DNA from: Dipteris shenzhenensis
Lineage: Eukaryota; Polypodiophyta; Polypodiopsida; Gleicheniales
Direction: 5' to 3' (one strand)
DNA: 64,000 nt
Assembly (NCBI GenBank): GCA_047967505.1
Contig: CM106540.1
The notes under the pieces are model-generated. The model had not been told where the DNA came from. It made no database searches and was given only the letters and a program-made list of their open reading frames with translations. The position numbers and the translations under genes were made by a program. Below are positions 32,949-45,240 of the stretch, in pieces (the stretch's first letter is position 1; each line of letters starts with the position of its first letter).

Positions 32949-35810
32949 GCATGTATAACATTAAGGAATTTCAAAAATTTGGTAAAAAGCTTGAATACCA
33001 TAAACCGAGTTTTGTTTATGCTATTTCTAGTGTATCGGATATAACAGGGTAAGGTCGCTTTGATGAATCCATCCTTTGTCGGTTGTTTGGAAAGGAGAAT
33101 TCGGCAGTGCATCCCTTACACATCGATGGTAACAAAAATGGATATATTCTAAGCAATTGTAGGTGTTCTTTCCATGCAAGTCTAGGTTTATGGAGGTTGT
33201 ATCAAAGCCATCATGATGGTAAATGTTTGTGAGTTCATGCTATATGTTGGAAATGTTTCTAGCTTCTAAAAGGATTTGGCATTGATGGACATTGTCCTTA
33301 AATCTCTATTCTTGTTGTAAATGTTACTAGCTTCTGATATGCTTTGGCATAGATGGACATTGTCCTTAAATCTCTATTCTTGGCATGGATAATTTAATGA
33401 TTGTTTGGTGTATATCTTAGTGCATGGTATATATTGAGATTACTTGGACCTTATTCAAGCCCATCAAAAGGTTGGTAAGCAATAAGAAAAGTGGTCCTCT
33501 TAAGACTAAGGATAGGCTTCATGTAGTCTATATGTGGGGATCCTCTTATATAAATTCCCAATTCATGATGTCATGAAGCACTATTTGTGAGGAAAAGTGA
33601 TTGTGCATCTTGACACAAAGAGACACACATACTAGGTAGTGTTACATACTTTGTGAAAACTTTAGGTAAAAGGGAGTGATTTGGGATGGAACAAGGAGCA
33701 ACATAATCTAAGGACCAACAAAAAGAAAGAGGGGCCTTCAAGGGAGAGGTGATGAAGCACCTAGTTTTGAAGAGTCCTAGCAAATTCGACTTGTAATGTT
33801 TGGACACTGAGGTTGGAGAAGCTCTTAAGTCAACAAGAAATCTACAATGGAATGAAGACAAAAACAAGTTGTAGGATTTTAATTGTTGGTAGTGGTGGGA
33901 AAAGTTAGTTGATCATGTGAGTGACTTTTAAGAGCAATATTAAAATGAAATAATACAATGCTATCCTTGATGGTGGTTATAGTAGCACTTTCAAAGAAGA
34001 TGAGCCTTGGCTTGCCATCTTGGGTGACTTGAAGGTTGAGATGGGGTTGATGGAAATCCATGTTAGAATAAAAGCATAGAATAAAAGCAAGATCAATTGA
34101 ATGCATTCAAGGAAAATGAGAAGAGCTCTAGGTGGCTTCATACATTAATTGTTGGCAATAGACACATGCTTCTCTTTCCTTTTTAGGGCTAACCTAATCT
34201 TTTGTGTATGTTTGGGACTCTCACGGTTGCATGCACATCCATGGTTGCACTTTCAAGGTTCCACTTTGAAACCAAACATATTCCTTATGAATAGTAGCAC
34301 GATAAGTGTTATCTCATTAGATTTGACTTCTAGAATTTTTGTCATATCGAAGATTTCATAGATATTTTTTGCTTACAATACCATTTATGTTGTGACAAGC
34401 TTAACATAGTTAGGTACAATGTTGTTTGAACATCACCCACCATAAGGTTTATCTATATGATGGTGGGAATCATTATCAATAAGGCTTTCCATTCCATTCA
34501 TATACTGTTGCTAAGGTCCACTAAACTCTTTCACGTTGGGGTCAATTATGTCTTAACAATTTTTAATTGTATACATGTTCATGATAAATTGGTGTGGATT
34601 CAATATTTCATTGATTATTCTTGCTACAAGTAGTTGCATTGGCATATCCTAGCTCCTCATTTGAGGCTTTAATTTTTAAGTGTCATGCAATCTCTATCAT
34701 GTAGTTGTAGAACAAAGTGTGGCTTGCAATATATTTCATCCCATTTGTTGGTTTCTCTGGAGGTTTCATTGGGCACATTTTGTTAAGTACTGGCCTCATT
34801 CTTGCATTATTGTCAGTAAGGCGATCCACAAAGGCTAGTATTTGTGGTCATCTTTGTACTTTACTTTTTGTGTCAGCCTTCACAAGCTTCACAAAATGCA
34901 TTTGAAAGGGGTGAGATTTGAGTTAATCATTTGTCTCAGATATTTGTTATATTTTCCCCTCATCATTATTGTCTTGGGTTTCTAAAGTGTCTACATGTAG
35001 TTTTATTGGCCCCTCAGTCTACTAGGATGAGCTTGCTTCCATCCCATTTATGCAATATGCTGGCCAATCCCTACTAAATCTTGGAAGGCATTCAACTTTG
35101 AAAGCTATAAATTAAAAATGAGATCTTAAACCTCTAGGAGTCTCACCCCAAACTCATTTATTAGGTTTAGAGGTCTTACCCTTGTTTCTATGAAGAGGCG
35201 CTTGTACCTTGAGAATGAGATCCTAAAGTTTATAGAATTCATAAAAATTATATTCTCCTTAATTCAATATCTATCATGGCTCCTGCTTTTGGAAAGTTCA
35301 GATGCTCCATGGGTATGATGTCATTCTTAAGATCATTCAGATATCTCACCTTTTGACATATTGTTTTGGGTTGCTCATCTAGAATTGTCTTTGATGCTTC
35401 GTCCTTATCATGGTTGGCCTTTACCAAGGGATTCTATGAGAACATATATATTGCTCAATATGTTGGCGGTGTTCCCTACATCTTCATCATCTAAATAGCA
35501 CTTCAAAAAACAACATACTTGGATACTAGACATGCTTCTTTGTAGTTAGTGCTACAAAATCCAACATGGTTGACATGATAGGCATCATGAAAAGAGATTG
35601 GGTAGGCAATGGTTGTGGCTAAAGCTATGATCATTTTCCAACATAGTGCGGTCACATGGGTCCCTTGGGAGGCGAGTATCGTCCATGCAAGCTTATGGGT
35701 CCTTAAGCATTTCAATCCATTTTTAAAGGCTTTTACCGTGCCTATTTTAATCTATCCATTTAGATTATTGAGTAATACTGTCCTGGTGTGGTTTGGGAGC
35801 ACACGTGCAC
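32949..35810. other. No gene recognised
   Basis: About 2.9 kb without a convincing reading frame, apart from the 68-bp duplication. Short frames on both strands are broken by many stops. It looks like old intergenic DNA, possibly decayed transposon. Confidence 0.5.
33251..33382. repeat. 68-bp tandem duplication
   Basis: The segment starting AAATGTTTCTAGCTTCT at 33251 recurs at 33319 with a few changes. Both end in CCTTAAATCTCTATTCTTG. Confidence 0.85.
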
Positions 35811-35852
35811 ACGTTACACATAGGTGCATTTGTGTGCATGCACATACACATG

Positions 35853-36380
<528 letters not shown>

Positions 36381-37124
36381 CACAGGTGGTCTCTTCAAGA
36401 AGAGGGATCAAAGCTAAATTTTAGGGATGAAAGGTGATAATCTTCATGTGCTTGAGCATCAACATAATCATTTGAGAGAGCTCCTCTATTTTGCTTGCTA
36501 TTTCAAAGTCATTTGGAATTCCACATGGACAAGCATGTAAGTGTGAGCCTATACATGTGAACAGAGGTGGTCTCTTCAAGAAGAGGGATGAAAGGAAAAG
36601 TTTACAGTGTCAGAATCTTCATGTGCTTGAGCATAAATAGAATCATTTCTGAGACCTCTTCTATTTTGCTTGCTACTTTAAAGTCCTTTTGGAATTCAAC
36701 ATGTTTTGTATGCCTACTTCATAATTGCAATCCTAGTCCTGTTTTCAATCAATGGCCCTGCATTCTTTCTTTCTTAATGCAAACGTGGTGATGTGAAAAG
36801 CACATTTCAAAATTTGTACACTATATCTCATGCATCATGTCTAACAATGGCATCAAAACCACCCCTTTGTCTGTTGGAATATGGGTGTACATTAGAAAAA
36901 AAGCAACTCATTTTAGGGCCTCATAAGAAATTCACGATTTCTTTTTTTTTTTCCTTTCATCCAAAATATGCAAAAATAATAAAATACTAAAAAAAAAAAA
37001 CTGTAAACATGTCAGAGGATGGTGGAATAAAGACACTTCTTTTGTTGATCATGCTTGGAACATCTTGCCATACCCGTGTTTTTCAAACTTGCAAAGCTCA
37101 CCACCATCATAAGCACTTCATTTT

Positions 37125-37922
37125 ATCAAAAGGTAATGAGATTGCAAAGCAATGGAACAACATTGCTCAGGAAATGGCAGTGTGCAACCATAAGACTATA
37201 GAGCAGTCCAACACCGCCATCTTCATATTGATTTAGAGGAACAATATGCACCTCTGCCAAAACAACAGTACATAGGTGCCATGCAAAGAGAGAGCATGAG
37301 GAGAGAAGTCTTATAGCATATCGACTTATTGTGTGATGGAGGCATTTATCCAAAATGTCTACTTAGAAACTCTACTTCTCCATTTTTTAATCCGTATGCA
37401 TAGGTATATCACAACTCAATATGACGTTGCACAAATGTATAAGTGTTTACACAAGCAAGAGGTCACCACAAAAATGCAACAGATAATTGAAAGCTCCAGA
37501 TTGAAAGAGCAACTATAGATCAATATTGAAGAACATATAAAGACAAAGGAGAAGTTGCAAAAGCAAGAACAAAAGCAAATCCATTGGTGGATAGACTTAG
37601 AAATAAAAAAATAATCAATATTGCAAAATTAAAAGCAGGCAGTAAAGGGTGCAAGCGGCGAGTTCAGGAAGTACGGCAAGGTCTTTTTTGCTTTTGTTAT
37701 TTTGAATGCAGAATAAAGAAAATGTTCAATATTGTTGTTTTAATGGCAATTGAGAAAAACTCTTCTGTGTGTGTGCTTGTAGAAATATTTCGGAGCCTCA
37801 AAAGGAGAATGTTAGTCCCAATGCCCTTCTAGTGAAACAAATAAAAGGTTTATTGTCAACTAGTGTTGCAAAAAGTGTGCTTGAGAAAAAAAATTCAAAA
37901 CCATCAAAATGATAAAGTGGGA

Positions 37923-37925
<3 letters not shown>
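37125..37925 (+). pseudogene. Unrecognised coiled-coil protein, copy 1 (degenerate)
   Basis: I do not recognise this family. Plus-strand pieces in several frames read GNEIAKQWNNIAQEMAV (about 37130), YKCLHKQEVTTKMQQIIESS RLKEQ (37440-37515), IEEHIKTKEKL (about 37530) and, after the +1 shift, EPQKENVSPNALLVKQIKGL (37795-37850). The same string of segments in the same order occurs on the minus strand at 41259-42010. So it was a real coding sequence, duplicated in inverted orientation. The middle is rich in K, E and Q and likely a coiled coil. At least five stops or frameshifts are present, and the conserved part ends at a GA microsatellite (37926). Could be a host gene fragment or a transposon accessory protein. 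Confidence 0.5.

Positions 37926-37973
<48 letters not shown>
37926..37973. repeat. (GA)n microsatellite
   Basis: About 24 GA units interrupting the homology of the coiled-coil copy. Confidence 0.88.
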
Positions 37974-37975
<2 letters not shown>

Positions 37976-37999
37976 TGCACATGATATAGCTACCTTCAC

Positions 38000-40285
38000 A
38001 CTATGTTGTATTGAACATGAGCATGAATATATACATGAGAATCCCTTAAGGTTAGGGTTAGGGTTTGCCCCTATGAATCCTATCTAGTTCTCATTGACAA
38101 CTAGGTAAGTAGAGGGTGCATGTACAAGATCTTTTGGATTTTTTGGGGTGCATATGATAGCATCCAAAACTAAAAAAGTAAACAGGAAAAAATTAGAGTA
38201 GCATGTGCATGTTGGAGCATAGTGACTATGTAGCACAAGCATGTACAATGAGTACAACTTCCTAGATCCTGTACATAATGTGCATTTCCACCTCTTAAGT
38301 TGTGGATCATCCTTCAACTTTGGGAATAAAACCCAAAAGATAGACTAAAGGGAAAAGGAAGGAAATATGGAGAAAGTAAATTTCACTTAGATCAAAGACT
38401 GAAGACTGGTCGATCATCATCAAGGCATGCAAGCCCTTACAAGGAACGCAACCTCTCCTTGAGGCATCTCCATTCCTTTGCTAGCTCTCATCGTAGAGCC
38501 CCTTCTTCTCTTTATTTTGGATAAAAAATCTCTCCATTCTACTTCATGGAGGTCAAGTTATGCTATTTTGAAGCTCCGTAGATTTCTTTGAGAGATCTTC
38601 TAGGTTTTGTGAGAGAGAAAGGTTCTTTTCTGGGTTTGCGAGACTCTAAGGTTCTGTTGTAAGGTGTTCTCAAAGGTTTTGAGCTTTGTACTCAGCCTTT
38701 GCTTTTTGGTGATGTTCCTCAAGGCATCTCCAGTCCCTTGTATAGTGTCTCGACTGAATCTGAGAGCCACTTCAAAGAGAAGCTAGCTCCTCTACAAGAC
38801 CCGGCTCAACCTCCTTTGTCTACTACAACGACCTCAAAATTCATGACGGGTCGCTACCCACTCCAGCCTTTAGTCACAATGAGGACTTCTACAACTCCTT
38901 TCAGAATAGCCACAGCAACCAACGTGGGCTCTACACGGCGACTCTCATGCAAGGAAAGGAGCTCCACCCACCAACGCACGACAACACCAACTCCTCAAAA
39001 GTTAGACTATCCATAGTCCAGCCCTACCAACTCCAACAACGCCTCTCTAGCATCAACATCTAGCGCCATAGCGGACATGACCATAGCATCTCCAACTAAA
39101 GCTAAATGGACAAGAACGAACAACCAAAATGGCGGCTCCAACACAAGCTTCAATGATTAGGGAGCTCGACACACACAGCCAACTCTTCAAAGCGCCTTGA
39201 CTCCTACAACTTCGACACTGAAGCACCAATTGGAGGTGGCAACCTATCGACCCACTGCATGCAAGGTAAACTGCTTCAATCAAACGGCTTCAATGAAGAT
39301 CCAGTGAGGCAGCTCATAGCAACAACCAGAGGCAAACTACATCAATGACTCTCGAATGATGCCAACGAGATCAGCACTCAACCTAGGCTCCAAAGCTTCA
39401 GCCGCCAACCGCCTCCAACAAAATGCGCCTGCAATGCTCAACAGCAAAGCCAGCCCTAGCTTCACTGGCCAAACAACCTCTACAGCCCACTCTCCTGCAT
39501 AGCATCGACTCAAGGCTAACCCATACATGCATATGCAATAACTCAATTGTGGTTGTCAATCATGAAGATTTCTTTTGACCTGCTCTCTCCTTTAGGTTCA
39601 AAACATGATGGCACTTTGTATAGCAATCACCTCAGGGGGGTCACTATGTATAAACCCTCTATATCACGTGCGTTCAAGGCCTATATTTAAAATCCCTTAT
39701 CTGTAAATTTTTTCATTAATAAAATGTACCCCTTTTCTATACAAATCTATAAATTTTTTCCAAAACTATTTAAAATAGTCCCTAATGTATATTTATTTCT
39801 GTAAATTTTAGAAATAAAAAATATCCTTTTGTTGAACTCACGTGATAGGGTTACATATGATGAGTGACCCCCTCGAGGCAATCACTAAATAGGTGTGACA
39901 GAGAGTGACTCAAAAACACATCATCTCTTAAAGCATAGGATGGACAAATTCCTAACTGATACACGGACTGACACGGCTCACTCCTACGGGAGATTTTTGC
40001 CATTTACAAAGACTCAATCTACCTGTCACTACTATGAGAAGATACAACTAAACTTTGAAGAGACATACGACTCTCATGGAGTCGGTTAGACAAAGAGAGC
40101 GAGAGCATAAACTATTGTGCCATATATAAACAAATATCAAAACGGCCTCAATGATCCTTCCAGACAACGAGAAGTAAACTGCCATCCTCGAGCACGTCGA
40201 GATCTTTTGTTGATTGGTCAATCGACACACCACCATGCACCGCATGCATTGAAGCCACATAGAAAGCCTCATCCATTGCTCCACG
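38000..40285. other. No gene recognised with confidence
   Basis: A plus-strand frame at 38699-39016 is rich in T, S and P (QPPLSTTTTSKFMTGRYP...) and continues in a low-complexity style to about 39300 with stops. It could be the disordered N-terminal part of the ORF1-like frame at 40.3 kb, but nothing confirms this. A TTAGGG doublet at 38049-38062 is too short to be telomeric. Confidence 0.4.
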
Positions 40286-41163
40286 ATGTACCACATCAGC
40301 CAATCACATGTGCCCATACCACGTGCCAAACTAACCCTAACCTTTGGCATCACCTATGAGCCTTACTGCCAACAACAGATTGTTTTTTCTTTAATTGGAG
40401 ACAGGAAACAAGAGAATGAGCCTTCATATGCTACAACACTAGCTTCACCCTTGCCTAACACTAGGCAAAATGAGGTCATTATTCTTCTACAACAACAAGT
40501 TCTTCTTCTCAAAAAGGAGAACTATGAGCTGAAGCAAAAGTTCCAGGAGCCTAGAAGGGAGAGTAAAAGTGGCTGAGAGCAAACTAGAAAAGGCAAGCCC
40601 CATTGTAGCTCAAATGAAGCTATCTTTAGTCAAATGGAAGAGATGCATGAGAAGCTCAAGGGAGAGATCCAAGAGAAGCTTAAAGGAGAAGTAAAGAGCT
40701 CCTTAGATACACAAATGTCTACTCGACTATAGAAGGAAGTTAAAGAACAAGCCGATAGACCGTGCAACTCAAGAGTGCTCAAGATTAGAGGTTTACCAAA
40801 CAACTAGTTGCTAGCTGAAGACTCTTATGAAGAGACCCGTCAGAAAATCAGCAAAGCTTTACCAGGAGTTAAATGGGAAGACCTCGAATTTAATATTGAA
40901 AAATTAGGAGAGCATGCAATCCTTACCTTCAAGTCAAAAGATGAAAGAAATCAGGTTGTCAGACAATCGAATAAGCTAAAATGATTAAGCGTGTGGATGG
41001 TAGAGGAACTTCCAAAAGCTCAGCTAAAGACTAAGACCTCAGACCTTGCAAAGGTAAAGATGGCCAAAAAAGAAGAAAAATGGACTGTCTTTTGAGATGG
41101 CAAGGCTTTGATCAGAGACTTCAAAGCCAAGAACAAAGACCCTCAGTTTATAACTGATGTATG
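40286..41163 (+). pseudogene. LINE ORF1-like RNA-binding protein, plus-strand copy
   Basis: The order is coiled coil NEVIILLQQQVLLLKKENYE (40470-40530), then an RRM-like domain (SRVLKIRGLPNN about 40775; HAILTFKSKDERNQVVRQSN about 40915-40975), then a C-terminal piece EEKWTVF-DGKALIRDFKAK (about 41075-41135). The last piece aligns with SKWAVYRDGQALNKDFKSK of the minus-strand copy at 27.9 kb. Such proteins coat LINE RNA. Stops interrupt at about 40576 (frame change), 40730, 40806, 40983 and 41095. No ORF2 follows; about 80 bases on lies an A-rich tract (41259-41270). It is more diverged than the two minus-strand copies and lacks the CT tail. Confidence 0.5.
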
Positions 41164-41258
41164 ATTTGCTTTTCGTTCTATCTCAGTTTCCTCTTGTTCA
41201 TCTTTTTTAGTTGAGCAAGTTGTATATGTTGGAAGTAATATAAAACCCTTTTTTTACT

Positions 41259-42010
41259 TTAAAAAAAAGAAGAATAACCTTTTATGCTAACTCCACTCTC
41301 ATAGAGAACCTCCTGAATTAAGTTTGCATCAACTTTGTTGCTTTCCACAAATTGTTGCACAACATTGCTTTTGATGGTTTTAAACTTCTTTTCCTCAATC
41401 ATCCCTTTCGTAATAGTAGTTGAAAAGAGACCTTTCATTTGTTTTACGGGAAAAGCATTCGGATTAACATTTTCCTTTTGGGGCTCCAAACCTTTCCTAT
41501 AAACCGGATGTGTAAATAAGACTTAACATAGGAAGATTTATCATAGCCACATTGCAAATAGAAAACCCTTTAAAAAAATATTACTGTGCTTCTTGAACTT
41601 GATGCTTGCACCCTCCACTTCCCGCTTTCAATTCTGCAAGGTTGCAAAGTTTTCTTCTTATAAGCCTCCTAATGGGATTGCTTTCAATCTTGCTTTAGGT
41701 AACTTCTCCCTCGTCTTTGTATGTTCTTCAATTTCATTCTGTGCTTGCTCTTTCAATCTAGAGCTTTCAGCTATTTGTTGTGTTTTTGTGTTCACTTCTT
41801 GCTCGTATAAAGACTTATATATGTGCACATCTTGAGACTAAGCTGTGATGTATCCATGCATATCAATAGGAAGATGGTGTTGCCATCTCTTGTTGGCTTG
41901 TTCTGTAGAGTTGTAGCTCGGTGCTGCCATTTTGAGTGTAGTGTTTTTCCATTGCTTTGCAATTTCATTACGCTTTCATAAGGCAAAGACACTTGATGGC
42001 GGTAAACTTT
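41259..42010 (-). pseudogene. Unrecognised coiled-coil protein, copy 2 (degenerate)
   Basis: Minus-strand counterpart of 37125-37925. It reads GNEIAKQWKNTTLKMA (about 41960), YKSLYEQEVNTKTQQIAESS RLKEQ (41745-41825), IEEHTKTREKL (about 41725) and EPQKENVNPNAFPVKQMKGL (41430-41488). It then runs beyond the point where copy 1 meets its microsatellite: NVVQQFVESNKVDANLIQEV, to 41259. Frames change at least three times. The two copies lie about 3.3 kb apart in opposite orientation around the ORF1-like remnant. No known domain. Confidence 0.5.
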
Positions 42011-42284
42011 GAAAAACACTTGGCTCTGGTGAGATTAGCTATGGTGTTTTGATAGAGAAGCTTCATGATTGTGGAGATGGCTAGAAAATGTTTGAGAGAA
42101 AGACGTGGCCATTGAATGTAAAAGCTCGTGAGATATGGGAGTGAATATAGAAGAATATCTTTATTCTTTCATCCTCTGACATGTTTACTCTACTTATAAA
42201 TATTTTATTGAGTATTTTATTATTTCCTCATATTTTCGAACTCACAAAAAAAGAAGAAACTGTGGATTTCTCTCAAGGTCACAA

Positions 42285-42790
42285 AATGAGCCCCCTTTTT
42301 CCTAATGAGGAAGGCAGGGGAGGCACTGCCATTGGTATCCTTTCCCATTACAAGCAAGGAGTCCTTAGACATGTAGCAAATGTTTCCTGAAGATGGGTGA
42401 CTCTGCAATGTATTGTTAAAGGCAAGCACTTCATGCTGATCTCTGTGTATGCTCCAACACGTTGCCAAGAAAGGAAAAGAATCTGGAATTCTCTAAAAGA
42501 ACTGGATGGAAATACCATGTTATTAGGAGATTTCAATATGGTGGAGCAAAGAGAGGATAGATGGATGGGCAAAGGAACAATTCTTAGAGGCTCCGAGTTG
42601 CATGATTGGGAATCACATAAGGATGCACTACACTTGGTTGATCAAGGTACTATTGGGATTTTCACTTGGCCTAATAGACAATTTCGTGAACTCGTAAGGT
42701 AAGAAAGGCTTGATAGAGCTTACATCACTCAAGATCTAATGAAAAGTGCTATTAAGATCAATCCATAGCTTTTCTCCTCCCTTGTAATTG
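42285..42790 (+). pseudogene. LINE ORF2 endonuclease domain fragment
   Basis: Part of an exonuclease-endonuclease-phosphatase type nuclease, which nicks target DNA for LINE integration. Reading from about 42312 it shows GRGGTAIGILSHYKQGVLRH, ISVYAPTRCQERKRIW and LLGDFNMVE, the last carrying the metal/phosphate-binding D-x-N. LHDWESHKDALHLVDQG and TWPNRQF follow, then RLDRAYI with the conserved R-x-D. A stop at 42390 and another at 42702 break it. The N-terminal third and the whole reverse transcriptase are missing. The second half is repeated in tandem downstream. Confidence 0.65.
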
Positions 42791-43350
42791 GAATATGGTA
42801 GAGTAAAGAGAGGATAGATGGATGGGAAAAGGAACAGCTCTCAAAGGCTCTGAATTGCATGATTGGGAATCATGTTAGGAGATTTCAATATGGTAGAGTA
42901 AAGAGAGGATTGATGGATGGGAAAAGGAACAGCTCTAAAGGCTCTGAGTTGCATGATTGGGAATCACTTAAGGATGCACCACACCAGGTTTTTAATCCAG
43001 GTAGTACTATTGGGACTTTCACTTGGTCTAATAGACAATTTGGTGCAAGAAGGGAAGCAAGGCTTGATAGAGCTTACATCACTCAAGATCTATTGAAAGG
43101 TGCTATCAAGATCAATTTACCGATATTCTCCTCCATTGTAATTGGATGGAAATGCTATGTTGTTAGGAGATTTCAATGGTAGAGTAAAGAGAGGATAGAT
43201 TGATGGGCAAAGGAACAATTCTCAGAGGCTTTGAGTTGCATGATTGGGAATCACGTAAGGATGCACTACATCTAGTTGATGTAGGTATTGTTGGGACTTT
43301 CACTTAGTCTAATAGACAATTTAGTGAACTCAGAAGGGAAGCAACACTTG
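42520..43350 (+). repeat. Tandem copies of the endonuclease segment
   Basis: The phrase TTAGGAGATTTCAATATGG and the ~250 bases after it occur at 42520, 42873 and 43161, plus a shorter copy whose left part is cut at 42791. Each copy carries the DFN and HDWES motifs. Spacing is uneven (about 350, 290 and 90 bases), so this came from repeated duplication inside the LINE fragment. Confidence 0.8.
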
Positions 43351-43401
43351 ATGTGACATCTAATCATATCTACTCTCCCTTCTCCTCCCTCCTACTTGTA
43401 G

Positions 43402-43402
<1 letters not shown>

Positions 43403-43442
<40 letters not shown>
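43403..43442. repeat. (CT)n microsatellite
   Basis: 20 CT units followed by a further 90 bases of pyrimidine-rich DNA. Confidence 0.88.
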
Positions 43443-43445
<3 letters not shown>

Positions 43446-43715
43446 TCCCCTTCTCCTCCCTCCTCCCCCTCATTCTCTCTCCCTTCTGCTCTTCGAGCCC
43501 CTTTCTCTAATCTGCCCCCTACCCCTTTTCTACATTATGGATAAAGAAACAATAAAACATGCTGCAAATTGCAATTGACAATAATACAAAGGCAGCCTTT
43601 GCAAGGTCAATTCTAATAGAATTGGATGCCAATATGGTCACAAGGTCACAAAAAAGTAGTTAATGAAAAAAAATGAGAAAAAATGACATGCAAATATTCA
43701 AAAGGATGCAATAAT

Positions 43716-43795
43716 GTCGGATATGCCATTTACTACTAAAAACCAACCACACAATACCATGGAGATACCTCAACAAAGAACAAATCAAGGAAGAA
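43716..43795. repeat. ~80-bp direct repeat, left of Penelope-like RT
   Basis: GTCGGATATGCCAT ... AACCAACCACACAATACC ... AATCAAGGAAG, about 85% like 45165-45240. It may be a pseudo-LTR of the enclosed element or a pre-existing repeat. Confidence 0.75.
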
Positions 43796-44188
43796 TCCTT
43801 TTTATAAGAAATTAAAAAAAATATAACTTTGTAAGACTAGAATAAGTCTAATCATACAAATTTAGAATTTTTGTTGTTCTAAAGATCAAAAATCTACAAA
43901 GAAAATAAAGAGAAGAAAAAACAGGTAAACAAAAACTTTTATGAAAAACAAAAGGAAGACATACTTAGCAAGCAAAGCAACACTTATGTCGTCATCAGTG
44001 CCCAAGCATAAGCAGCTATACTGGGTTTCTAAAGATCCGCGGAGTCTCTTGGGCAAACCCAGTGCGTACTAAAATACGTCAAATAAACAAAAGAGAATGA
44101 AAACAAGAAATAAAGAAGAAACGAAGCAGGTGACTAAGCAAAAATAAACAAGCAAGTCAAGAAACAAAATCTTCCAAAAAACTAGAAA

Positions 44189-44220
<32 letters not shown>

Positions 44221-44350
44221 TTTAAAAAATAAAAAGCTAAATGGCCCTTTACACTTATGTATCGTTTCTACAAAGAGGCAAAAATACATTTATAACTTAG
44301 AAAGCACAAGCATACTCAAACAAACTCTCTTTTGAAACTAAAAGAAAAAC
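43796..44350. other. A-rich, no gene; 3' region of Penelope-like element
   Basis: No reading frame of note. It contains long A-rich stretches and a (CT)n run at 44189-44222. Confidence 0.45.
44189..44222. repeat. (CT)n microsatellite
   Basis: CT units interrupted once by CTGT. Confidence 0.85.
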
Positions 44351-44353
44351 GAG

Positions 44354-45105
44354 CTATTCAGCTTCCCGCTTTTTGTTATGTTCAATCATTCTAAACATAC
44401 CTAAGGCCGATACACCATAGATAAAAGACTTCATACCTAAGAATGTGCGAACTTTTTTCATTATTTTCCTTGGATTATACCTCTTGTGTAATAGTAAAGT
44501 GATCAAATTACTACATTGAGTGATAAAAGACTCCTTAGTTGTACAAAAGCAGGAAAATCTATGGAATTGGGAAGAAATGACTCCATATTTTGTCAAATCA
44601 CAAATGTTTTGAGTCAATGTGAGGCATTTTTATAGTGTGTAAACCACTATATTCCGGTTTTTCACGTTTATCGTATATATCAACCTCCAATCCTATGGTA
44701 GATTGAGAAAGTCTAAGATCTAAGAAAACACAAGAATCCCCTCTTAAAGTGTGGTTCAGTTCACAAGAGTCACGAGGATAGATTCCTTCTCCAAAAGCTC
44801 TAGCATCTTTGTACATAAAGTCTTGAAAAGTTAGGAACATCTGGTACAAACAAATCATCTATAAAACGCCTAACTTGACTAAGCGTATGTAAAATGATAG
44901 AGCAGGTATTGATAGAAATAAGACATTGCATAAACTCAAATTCATAAGTGAAAAGATAAAAAAAGTTTCCTAAAAAGACGGCACAATTAGTGCCCATGGG
45001 GATTCCTTTAACTTGTTGAAACAAAGAATCATCTATTGCGATGTAAAGATTATCTAAAAGAAAATCTATCCAAGAGCAAACATTTTCTACACTTACTACC
45101 TTTGT
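44354..45105 (-). pseudogene. Penelope-like element reverse transcriptase, C-terminal half
   Basis: Minus strand, three frames. It starts WIDFLLDNLYIAIDDSLFQQ (45095-45035), then VKGIPMGTNCAVFLGNFF (about 45020-44965), RRFIDDLFVPDVPNF (about 44865) and a stretch with IYPRDSCELNHT. C-VFLDLRL follows, then YDKREKPEYSGLHTIKMPH (about 44670), KYGVISSQFHRFSCF and LLHKRYNPRKI (about 44480). The order GIPMGT-CA, [FY]IDDL, SFLDL, YDKR, a P-H tract and YG-[YV]ISQ is that of Penelope-like RTs. I know it from animal and protist copies; the IDD variant of the catalytic box is, from memory, typical of some subgroups. Frameshifts lie at about 44840 and 44610. I see no GIY-YIG endonuclease on either side. 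Confidence 0.7.
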
Positions 45106-45164
45106 GTATAGAACCTATGTCATGATCTTTATTTTTTAGCCACAAAAAGTCAAAGCATAAGGCT

Positions 45165-45240
45165 GTTGGATATGCCATGCACCATTGAAACCAACCACAC
45201 AATACCGCTGAGATACCTCAACAAACAAATCAAGGAAGAG
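45165..45240. repeat. ~80-bp direct repeat, right of Penelope-like RT
   Basis: Partner of 43716-43795 in the same orientation. Confidence 0.75.

Noticed and set aside
33000-35600. Possible decayed transposase or host exon
   Set aside because: A few coding-like words on the minus strand, but no ordered motif set to support a family.
38046-38066. Interstitial telomere-like repeat (TTAGGG)
   Set aside because: Only two and a half units; too short, and plant telomeres are usually TTTAGGG.
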